Source: Plantibacter flavus (lineage in GTDB: Bacteria; Actinomycetota; Actinomycetes; Actinomycetales; Microbacteriaceae). Taken from it: DNA of 64,000 nt. The notes beneath the pieces were generated by a model. It searched no databases and was not told where the DNA came from. It was given only the letters and a program-made list of their open reading frames with translations. Made by a program: the position numbers and the translations under genes. The stretch's first letter is position 1. Every line of letters starts with the position of its first letter. Positions 57,887 through 64,000 of this stretch are shown in pieces. The stretch spans positions 2,108,001-2,172,000 of the forward strand of contig NZ_CP019402.1 of the NCBI RefSeq assembly GCF_002024505.1. The letters run 5' to 3'.

Positions 57887-58980
57887 GCACCGAACCGACC
57901 ACCCCGACCGAGCGGACCGTCATCGAGGTGACGGGATCCTCCCCGTACCCCATCACGATCGGGAGAGGGCTGGAGGACGTGCTCGTCGACGCCCTCGGGA
58001 CCGGCGTGCAGCGGGTCCTCATCGTCCACCCGGCGACGCTGGGCGAGAAGGCGGCCAAACTGCGCGAGACCCTGAGCGACCGGTACCAGGTGCTGCTCGC
58101 CGAGGTGCCGGACGCCGAGGCCGGGAAACGGGTCGAGGTCGCCGCGTTCTGCTGGGGAGTCCTCGGGCAGGCAGACTTCACGCGCTCCGACGCGGTCATC
58201 GGGTTCGGCGGTGGCGCCGTCACCGACCTTGCAGGCTTCGTCGCCGCCACCTGGCTGCGCGGCGTCCGACTCGTGCAGGTCCCCACGACGGTCCTCGGCA
58301 TGGTCGACGCGGCCGTGGGCGGCAAGACGGGCATCAACACCGCGGAAGGCAAGAACCTCGTCGGCGCCTTCTACGCCCCGGCAGCCGTCGTCTGCGATCT
58401 CGACACGCTCGACACCCTCCCGAAGAACGAGATCCTCGCCGGGTTCGCCGAGGTGGCCAAGGCCGGGTTCATCCGCTACCCGGAGATCCTCGATCTCATC
58501 GAGGCCGACGTCGACGCCGCGACCGACCCCGAGACACCCGCCTTCCGCCGCTGCATCGAGCTCGCGATCCGGATGAAGGCCGACGTCGTCAGCGAGGACT
58601 TCACCGAGCAGGGCCTCCGCGAGATCCTCAACTACGGGCACACGCTCGGGCACGCCATCGAGCACGCCGAGCGGTATCAGTGGCGACACGGTGCCGCGGT
58701 GGCGATCGGCATGATGTACGTCGCCGAGCTCTCCCGCCTCGCCGGCCGGCTGTCGGACGAGGTCGTCGACCGCCACCGTCGCGTCCTGGAGCTCCTCAGC
58801 CTGCCGATCGCCTATCCGGTGGGCCGCTGGAACACGCTGCTCGCGACGATGCAGCGCGACAAGAAGACGCGCGGTTCGATGTTGCGGTTCATCGTGCTCG
58901 ACGACCTCGCCAAGCCGACCGTCCTCCAAGGGCCCGAGACCTCGCTGCTCTTCGCCGCCTACCAGGAGATCGGCTCCTGA
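57883..58980 (+). CDS. aroB: 3-dehydroquinate synthase
   Basis: NAD-dependent metalloenzyme of 365 residues that cyclises DAHP to dehydroquinate. GFGGGAVTDLAGFVAATWLRGVRLVQVPTTVLGMVDAAVGGKTGIN is the dinucleotide and metal region; zinc ligands Glu in GFAEVAKAGF and His in LNYGHTLGHAIEH are present. ATG at 57883 in ATGA overlap with aroK. Confidence 0.97.
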   Translation: MSTEPTTPTERTVIEVTGSSPYPITIGRGLEDVLVDALGTGVQRVLIVHPATLGEKAAKLRETLSDRYQVLLAEVPDAEAGKRVEVAAFCWGVLGQADFTRSDAVIGFGGGAVTDLAGFVAATWLRGVRLVQVPTTVLGMVDAAVGGKTGINTAEGKNLVGAFYAPAAVVCDLDTLDTLPKNEILAGFAEVAKAGFIRYPEILDLIEADVDAATDPETPAFRRCIELAIRMKADVVSEDFTEQGLREILNYGHTLGHAIEHAERYQWRHGAAVAIGMMYVAELSRLAGRLSDEVVDRHRRVLELLSLPIAYPVGRWNTLLATMQRDKKTRGSMLRFIVLDDLAKPTVLQGPETSLLFAAYQEIGS

Positions 58981-59032
58981 CCGACGCCGGTGCGCTCCGC
59001 GAGCGCTCGTCCCGAACGGATACCCTCGACTC

Positions 59033-59476
59033 ATGACCACCGTACTCGTCCTCAACGGACCGAACCTCGGGCGCCTCGGCAGCCGTGAACCCGACGTCTA
59101 CGGCTCGGCCGACCTCGTTGCGCTGCGCACCGTGCTCGAGGCCGACGCGGGCGACGGGACGCGGATCGACCTGCGCCAGACGGACGACGAAGGCGAGCTG
59201 ATCGGCTGGCTCCACGAGGCCGTCGACTCCGGCACGTCCGTGATCCTCAACCCCGCGGCGTTCACCCACTACAGCTACGGGCTCCGTGACGCGGCGGCCA
59301 TGGTCACGAAGGCTGGCCTCCTGCTCGTCGAGGTGCACCTCTCGAATCCGCACGCCCGCGAGGCCTTCCGTCACACGAGCGTGATCTCCGGTGTCGCGAC
59401 CGGCGTGATCGCCGGTTTCGGCTTCGACTCGTACCGCCTCGCCCTCGACCTCGTGGTGCGCCGCAGCGCCGAGTGA
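59033..59476 (+). CDS. aroQ: type II 3-dehydroquinate dehydratase
   Basis: Small dodecameric enzyme of 147 residues: [21 protein letters not shown] with the active Tyr, [34 protein letters not shown] and [19 protein letters not shown] with the catalytic His and Arg residues. ATG at 59033 follows TACCCT (59021-59026) by six bases, so besides read-through it may have its own leaderless promoter. Confidence 0.96.
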   Translation: MTTVLVLNGPNLGRLGSREPDVYGSADLVALRTVLEADAGDGTRIDLRQTDDEGELIGWLHEAVDSGTSVILNPAAFTHYSYGLRDAAAMVTKAGLLLVEVHLSNPHAREAFRHTSVISGVATGVIAGFGFDSYRLALDLVVRRSAE

Positions 59477-59508
59477 CGTGCGCGGCGCCCTGGTCCACCA
59501 CGGGTGCA

Positions 59509-59538
59509 TTGGTCACGGGTCCTCGCAGCGGTTACACT
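59509..59538 (+). promoter_or_regulatory. promoter of efp-nusB
   Basis: TTGGTC (59509-59514), 18-base spacer, TACACT (59533-59538); predicted start about 48 bases before the efp ATG. Confidence 0.55.
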
Positions 59539-59592
59539 CGTTCGTTGGGTCGTATCCGGCCGCACACTTTCCACGAACGGACATTCTCGCGC

Positions 59593-60156
59593 ATGGCTTC
59601 TACCGCTGACATCAAGAACGGCATCGTCCTGAACATCGACGGGCAGCTCTGGACGGTGATCGAGTTCCAGCACGTCAAGCCGGGCAAGGGTGGCGCGTTC
59701 GTCCGCACCAAGATGAAGAACATCATGACCGGCAAGGTCGTCGACAAGACGTACAACGCCGGCACGAAGATCGACGTCGAGAACGTCGACCGCCGCGACT
59801 TCACCTACCTGTACGCGGACGGCGACTCCTTCGTCTTCATGGACAAGAGCGACTACGACCAGATCACCATCCCCGCCGTCGTCGTCGGCGACACCAAGAA
59901 CTTCCTCCTCGAGAACCAGGACGTCACGGTCGCACTCAACAACGGCAACCCGCTCTACGTCGAGCTCCCCGCGTCGGTCATCCTCGAGGTCACCTACACG
60001 GAACCCGGGCTCCAGGGCGACCGCTCGACCGGCGGCACGAAGCCGGCGACCGTCGAGACCGGCTACGAGATCCAGGTCCCGCTCTTCCTCGAGACCGGCA
60101 CCAAGGTCAAGGTCGACACCCGTACGGGTGACTACCTCGGTCGCGTCAACGAGTGA
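59593..60156 (+). CDS. efp: elongation factor P
   Basis: EF-P of 187 residues that rescues ribosomes stalled on polyproline. KOW-like N-terminal domain with the loop [17 protein letters not shown] (modifiable Lys at the tip), central and C-terminal OB domains ending [26 protein letters not shown] at 59593. Overlaps nusB by four bases (GTGA). Confidence 0.97.
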   Translation: MASTADIKNGIVLNIDGQLWTVIEFQHVKPGKGGAFVRTKMKNIMTGKVVDKTYNAGTKIDVENVDRRDFTYLYADGDSFVFMDKSDYDQITIPAVVVGDTKNFLLENQDVTVALNNGNPLYVELPASVILEVTYTEPGLQGDRSTGGTKPATVETGYEIQVPLFLETGTKVKVDTRTGDYLGRVNE

Positions 60157-60569
60157 GCGCTCGCACCAAGGCGCGCAAGCGCGCCCTCGATCTGCTGTAC
60201 CAGGCCGACGTCCGTCAGCAGACCCTCGCTGAAGTCCTGTCCGCGGAAGCGTCTCGCGCCGTCAGCGAGCCCGACCGCCAGGCCTCGTGGTTGTATGCGC
60301 GAGAGATCGTCGACGGCGTCGGTGACCACGCCGAGGAGATCGACGAGCAGATCGAGACGTACGCGCAGGGCTGGACGCTCGCGCGGATGCCCACGGTCGA
60401 CCGGGCCATCCTCCGGATCGCGATCTGGGAGATCCTGTTCAACGACGAGGTGCCGCACGGCGTCGCCATCGACGAAGCGGTTGAGGCGGCCAAGACCCTG
60501 TCGACCGACGACTCGGCCGGCTTCATCAACGGCCTGCTCGGCAAGATCTCGCAGATCAACCCGCGGTGA
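60153..60569 (+). CDS. nusB: transcription antitermination factor NusB
   Basis: All-helical RNA-binding protein of 138 residues: [72 protein letters not shown]. Acts with NusE in rRNA antitermination. GTG at 60153 overlaps the efp stop, and the next gene's GTG overlaps its own stop. Confidence 0.95.
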   Translation: MSARTKARKRALDLLYQADVRQQTLAEVLSAEASRAVSEPDRQASWLYAREIVDGVGDHAEEIDEQIETYAQGWTLARMPTVDRAILRIAIWEILFNDEVPHGVAIDEAVEAAKTLSTDDSAGFINGLLGKISQINPR

Positions 60570-60982
60570 CGATGAGCGACGAGACCGGTGCAGCCCTGCC
60601 GCTGAAGCGCGTGCACCATATCGCGATCATCGCCAGCGACTACGAGCGCTCCAAGCGCTTCTACACCTCGGTGCTCGGCTGCGAGCTGCTCACCGAGGTG
60701 TACCGGGCCGAGCGCGACTCCTGGATGGGCGACCTCGCCCTGAACGGTGAGTACCTCATCGAGTTGTTCTCCTTCCCTGACCCGCCGGCGCGCGCATCCG
60801 GGCCCGAAGCGCTCGGGCTGCGGCACCTCGCCTTCGCCGTCGACGACGTCGACGCCGGCCACGCGCGGCTGGTCGAGCTGGGTGTCCGCGTCGAAGACGT
60901 CCGGATCGACCCGCACACCTCGCGCAAGATGCTGTTCTTCTTCGATCCCGACGGCCTCCCGTTGGAGCTCTACGAGGCCTGA
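60566..60982 (+). CDS. VOC family protein (YaeR/SMU1112c-like glyoxalase-fold)
   Basis: Protein of 138 residues with the vicinal-oxygen-chelate fold: VHHIAIIASDYERSKRFYTSVLGCELLTEVYR, then ALNGEYLIELFSFPDPPAR and GLRHLAFAVDDVDAGHARLVELGV. Candidate metal ligands are His in VHHIAI, Glu in IELFSF, His in LRHLAF and Glu in LPLELYE, as in YaeR-type proteins, whose substrate is unknown. GTG 60566 overlaps the nusB stop; ATG 60572 is an equally likely start. Its place between nusB and pyrR is unusual but may just be operon filling. Confidence 0.88.
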   Translation: MTMSDETGAALPLKRVHHIAIIASDYERSKRFYTSVLGCELLTEVYRAERDSWMGDLALNGEYLIELFSFPDPPARASGPEALGLRHLAFAVDDVDAGHARLVELGVRVEDVRIDPHTSRKMLFFFDPDGLPLELYEA

Positions 60983-61017
60983 TCCGACTGCTAGGCTCGG
61001 GTGTTGACCAAGACAAC

Positions 61018-61050
61018 CTTTAAGACCGTCCAGAGAGGCGGAGAAGGGAG
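61018..61050 (+). promoter_or_regulatory. PyrR-binding loop overlapping the pyrR ribosome-binding site
   Basis: The leader contains TTTAAGACC, then GTCCAGAGAGGC, then GGAGAAGGGA. The middle part is the conserved PyrR-binding element (GUCCAGAGAGGC) of Bacillus and mycobacterial pyr leaders, flanked by pairing bases. The ribosome-binding site GAGAAGGGAG (61041-61050) is 6 bases before the ATG, so bound PyrR would block translation. TAGGCT at 60992-60997 is the likely -10. Confidence 0.82.
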
Positions 61051-61056
61051 TCGGCG

Positions 61057-61596
61057 ATGAGCGCACGTACCGTGCTGCACGAAGCTGACATCGCGCGGGC
61101 GTTGACTCGGATCTCCCACGAGATCCTCGAGTCCAACCGCGGAGCAGACGACCTCGTGATCCTCGGCATCCCGACGCGCGGGGTCATCCTCGCGAAGCGG
61201 ATCGCCGCGACGATCTCCTCGATCTCGGGCGCGACCATCGTCTCGGGTGCACTCGACGTCACGATGTACCGCGACGACCTGGCGAAGCACCCGACCCGTG
61301 CACCGCAGCCCACGACACTGCCGCCGCAGGGGATCGACGGGCGCACGGTCGTCCTCGTCGACGACGTCCTGTACTCGGGACGCACGATCCGCGCCGCACT
61401 CGACGCGTTGACCGACCTGGGCCGCCCGCGCGTCGTGCGGCTCGCCGCGCTCGTCGACCGCGGGCACCGCGAGCTCCCGATCCGGCCCGACTTCGTGGGG
61501 AAGAACCTGCCCTCCTCGCAGGCGGAGCGCATCTTCGTCCGGCTCACCGAGTTCGACGGCGACGACTCCGTGACGATCGAGGGGAGCGGCGAATGA
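61057..61596 (+). CDS. pyrR: PyrR: pyr operon RNA-binding regulator / uracil phosphoribosyltransferase
   Basis: Protein of 179 residues with a type I PRTase fold: [28 protein letters not shown], and the PRPP-binding [21 protein letters not shown]. It senses UMP and represses pyr genes through the leader RNA, here most likely by covering the ribosome-binding site. ATG at 61057. Overlaps pyrB by four bases. Confidence 0.96.
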   Translation: MSARTVLHEADIARALTRISHEILESNRGADDLVILGIPTRGVILAKRIAATISSISGATIVSGALDVTMYRDDLAKHPTRAPQPTTLPPQGIDGRTVVLVDDVLYSGRTIRAALDALTDLGRPRVVRLAALVDRGHRELPIRPDFVGKNLPSSQAERIFVRLTEFDGDDSVTIEGSGE

Positions 61597-62552
61597 GGCA
61601 CCTGCTGTCGACGAAGACCCTCACCCGCGACGAGGCGATCGAGATCCTCGACGTCGCGGAGGACATGGCCGAGACGCAGTTCCGTGAGGTCCGCAAGCTC
61701 CCGACCCTCCGTGGGAAGACGGTCGTCAACCTCTTCTTCGAGGACTCGACCCGCACGCGCATCTCGTTCGAGGCTGCCGCCAAACGGCTGTCCGCAGACG
61801 TCATCACCTTCAGCGCGAAGGGGTCGAGCGTCTCGAAGGGCGAGAGCCTCAAGGACACCGCACAGACCCTCGCCGCGATGCACGCCGACGCCGTCGTGAT
61901 CCGACACTCCGCCTCCGGTGCGCCGCAGACCCTCGCCGACAGCGGGTGGATCGACGCCGGCATCCTGAACGCGGGGGACGGGACGCACGAGCACCCGACG
62001 CAGGCCCTCCTGGACGCGTTCACGATGCGCAAGCGCCTCCACGGCGAGCGTTCCCGCGGTCGCGCGCTCGACGGGGTGGCGGTGACGATCGTCGGAGACA
62101 TCCTGCATTCCCGGGTCGCCCGCTCGAACGTCTGGCTGCTCGACACGCTCGGCGCCGAGGTCACCCTCGTCGCCCCGCCGACACTGCTTCCGGTGGACCT
62201 CGGCCCCTGGCCGGCCACCGTCCGCTACGACCTGGACGACGCGATCGCCCAGCGTCCCGACGTGCTGATGATGCTCCGGATCCAGTCCGAACGCATGCAC
62301 GCCGCCTTTTTCCCGAACAGCCGGGAGTATTCCAGGCGCTGGGGGCTCGACGACGAGCGGCTCGCCCGCCTCGATCCGGCTAGCATTGTCATGCACCCCG
62401 GGCCGATGAACCGCGGTCTGGAGATCTCGTCCGGGGCAGCCGACTCACCCCGGTCGACCGTCCTCGAACAGGTCGCCAACGGGGTGTCGGTCCGGATGGC
62501 CGCGTTGTACCTGCTGCTGTCCGGCGATCGAGAGGAATCCACCCGTGTCTGA
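61593..62552 (+). CDS. pyrB: aspartate carbamoyltransferase catalytic subunit
   Basis: Enzyme of 319 residues that joins carbamoyl phosphate and aspartate, second step of pyrimidine synthesis. [19 protein letters not shown] (carbamoyl phosphate loop), [51 protein letters not shown], and [14 protein letters not shown] are all present. No pyrI regulatory subunit follows; it overlaps pyrC by 8 bases, a layout common in actinobacteria. Confidence 0.97.
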   Translation: MRHLLSTKTLTRDEAIEILDVAEDMAETQFREVRKLPTLRGKTVVNLFFEDSTRTRISFEAAAKRLSADVITFSAKGSSVSKGESLKDTAQTLAAMHADAVVIRHSASGAPQTLADSGWIDAGILNAGDGTHEHPTQALLDAFTMRKRLHGERSRGRALDGVAVTIVGDILHSRVARSNVWLLDTLGAEVTLVAPPTLLPVDLGPWPATVRYDLDDAIAQRPDVLMMLRIQSERMHAAFFPNSREYSRRWGLDDERLARLDPASIVMHPGPMNRGLEISSGAADSPRSTVLEQVANGVSVRMAALYLLLSGDREESTRV

Positions 62553-63912
62553 GCCCACTTCGAACCACGACGTCACCCTGATCACCGGAGCGACGCTCGC
62601 CGACGGGACACGCACCGACCTCCTTCTACGCGACGGACGGATCGCGGAACGCGGCTCCGGGCTGAGCGCCGTCGGCGCGACCGTCGTCGACGCGGACGGC
62701 CTCCTCGCTCTCCCCGGGCTCGTCGACCTCCACACGCATCTCCGGGAACCCGGGTTCGAGCAGAGCGAGACGGTGCTCACCGGTACGCGTGCCGCAGCCG
62801 CCGGCGGCTTCACCGCGGTGTTCGCGATGGCCAACACCTCGCCGGTGGCCGACACGGCCGGGGTCGTCGAGCAGGAACAGTCGCTCGGTGAACGCGCCGG
62901 GTACGCGACGGTGCAGCCGATCGGTGCCGTGACGGTCGGCCTCGCCGGAGAGCGGCTCGCCGAACTCGGCGCCATGGCCTCCTCACGTGCCGAGGTCCGG
63001 GTCTTCTCGGACGACGGTCTCTGCGTGTCCGACCCGCTGCTCATGCGCCGCGCGCTGGAGTACGTGAAGGCCTTCGACGGCGTGATCGCCCAGCACGCGC
63101 AGGAACCCCGGCTCACCGTCGGTGCGCAGATGAACGAGGGCGCCCTCTCCGGCGAACTCGGGCTCACCGGGTGGCCGGCGGTCGCCGAGGAGTCGATCAT
63201 CGCCCGCGACGTCCTCCTCGCCGAGCATGTGGGTTCCCGCCTCCACATCTGCCACGTCTCGACGGCAGGGTCCGTCGACGTCATCCGCTGGGCGAAGGCC
63301 CGAGGCATCCACGTCACGGCCGAGGTCACGCCGCACCACCTGCTGCTCACGGAGGAGCTGGTGGCGAGCTACGACGCCCGGTACAAGGTGAACCCGCCCC
63401 TGCGACGGGCGGAGGACGTCCAGGCGCTGCGCGAGGCACTCGCGGACGGCACGATCGACATCGTCGCGACGGACCACGCACCGCACCCGGTCGAGGCCAA
63501 GGACTGCGAGTGGGACGCCGCCGCGAACGGCATGGTGGGCCTCGAGTCCGCCCTCTCCGTCGTGCATGCGTCGATGGTCGCGACCGGGCTCCTGGACTGG
63601 AACGACGTCGCCCGGGTGCTCTCGGCGACGCCGGCGAGGATCGGACGGATCACCGGGCATGGGGCTTCGATCGAGGCCGGAGCTCCGGCGGAGGTCGTGC
63701 TCTACGACACCGCCGCCACCCGTCCGTTCGGCACGGCCGACCTTGCCGGCAAGGGCGTGAACTCGCCCTACCTCGGCCTGGAGCTGCCCGGCCGCGTCGT
63801 CGCCACCTTCCACCGTGGCTACGCGACCGTCCTGGAGGGCGCCGTGCTCCCGACGGAGCAGGTCGCGGCCGCAGCACGCCGCGCCGCGCGATCCGCGGAG
63901 GTCGAGCGCTGA
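62545..63912 (+). CDS. pyrC: dihydroorotase
   Basis: Class I dihydroorotase of 455 residues that closes the pyrimidine ring. Metal-binding [63 protein letters not shown] and [17 protein letters not shown] are visible. GTG at 62545 inside the end of pyrB; its stop shares one base with the next ATG (TGATG). Confidence 0.96.
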   Translation: MSEPTSNHDVTLITGATLADGTRTDLLLRDGRIAERGSGLSAVGATVVDADGLLALPGLVDLHTHLREPGFEQSETVLTGTRAAAAGGFTAVFAMANTSPVADTAGVVEQEQSLGERAGYATVQPIGAVTVGLAGERLAELGAMASSRAEVRVFSDDGLCVSDPLLMRRALEYVKAFDGVIAQHAQEPRLTVGAQMNEGALSGELGLTGWPAVAEESIIARDVLLAEHVGSRLHICHVSTAGSVDVIRWAKARGIHVTAEVTPHHLLLTEELVASYDARYKVNPPLRRAEDVQALREALADGTIDIVATDHAPHPVEAKDCEWDAAANGMVGLESALSVVHASMVATGLLDWNDVARVLSATPARIGRITGHGASIEAGAPAEVVLYDTAATRPFGTADLAGKGVNSPYLGLELPGRVVATFHRGYATVLEGAVLPTEQVAAAARRAARSAEVER

Positions 63913-64000
63913 TGGACGGGCGGATCCTCGCGGCCGTCCTCGTCGTCCTCGTCCTCCTCGGCATCCTCGCCCTCATGGCCTTCGCCTGGCGACGCCGCGT
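63912..64000 (+). CDS. membrane protein downstream of pyrC, 3' end outside window
   Basis: Only the first 29 codons are present: a short start MDGRILAA followed by the hydrophobic run VLVVLVLLGILALMAFAW and then RRR, that is, a single N-terminal membrane helix with a positive inside end. A small membrane protein in this slot between pyrC and carA is known in other actinobacteria (for example Rv1382 in M. tuberculosis), so it is probably that one. ATG at 63912 overlaps the pyrC stop. Confidence 0.7.
   Translation, partial: MDGRILAAVLVVLVLLGILALMAFAWRRR

Noticed and set aside
61004..61009. TTGACC as the -35 box of pyrR
   Set aside because: No -10 follows at the right distance, and the position would place the start after the PyrR loop. 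TAGGCT at 60992-60997 as -10 fits better.

Overview
The window is GC-rich DNA with tightly packed genes, many GTG and some TTG starts, and -10 hexamers of the TAnnnT type placed directly before start codons. Gene content and order (DUF3000-RNase D, thrS-HIT, pdxST-yebC-ruvCAB, yajC-secDF-rel, rarA-rpsD-alaS-ruvX-mltG-aroECKBQ-efp-nusB-pyrRBC) point to an actinobacterium, most likely a member of the Microbacteriaceae. It is a chromosomal segment, largely housekeeping, with three accessory patches.

Layout. 1-10.2 kb: a fatty-acid beta-oxidation pair (fadB-like, cut by the window edge, and a thiolase), RNase D and DUF3000 on the minus strand; a membrane-anchored alpha/beta hydrolase; SufE and a rhodanese-type sulfurtransferase; ZapE; the ammonium transporter amtB behind a GlnR-type operator; and a PemK/MazF-like protein without an antitoxin. 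10.2-16.4 kb: a three-gene condensin-like operon (jetA/mksF, jetB/mksE, jetC/mksB) that lacks the expected nuclease subunit gene jetD/mksG. Directly downstream is a 107-residue orphan gene driven by a near-perfect promoter covered by a perfect LexA (SOS) box. 16.6-23.5 kb: a surface-glycan-type cluster of one hydrolase and six glycosyltransferase genes on both strands; two neighbouring glycosyltransferase genes each carry a one-base frameshift at the same CCCCGG sequence. 23.6-27.6 kb: phosphoketolase, NAD(P)H-hydrate dehydratase and a histidine phosphatase.

27.8-30.7 kb is a decayed, repeat-rich island: an MFS transporter remnant, a minus-strand tRNA-Val(CAC), two copies of a tRNA Gly(GCC)-Cys(GCA)-Val(GAC) array, and between them a DUF222/HNH endonuclease remnant flanked by REP-like palindromes, including a 60-bp tandem array.

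30.7 kb to the end is core genome: a YhhN-type lysoplasmalogenase; threonyl-tRNA synthetase and a HIT hydrolase; PLP synthase (pdxS, pdxT); yebC; the ruvC-ruvA-ruvB Holliday-junction operon with an SOS-like box upstream; the yajC-secD-secF export genes; the (p)ppGpp synthetase/hydrolase; an AbiEi-like orphan antitoxin whose ribosome-binding site lies in a perfect 15-bp hairpin stem; a DUF349 coiled-coil protein; a membrane-anchored cyclophilin; rarA; rpsD; alaS; ruvX; mltG; the shikimate pathway genes aroE, aroC, aroK, aroB, aroQ; efp; nusB; a VOC-fold protein; and pyrR-pyrB-pyrC with a PyrR-binding loop in the leader. The last gene runs off the right edge.

DNA maintenance and repair is a recurring theme (SMC-like JetABC, LexA-controlled orphan, RuvCAB, RuvX, RarA, RNase D), spread among translation, envelope-glycan and biosynthesis genes.
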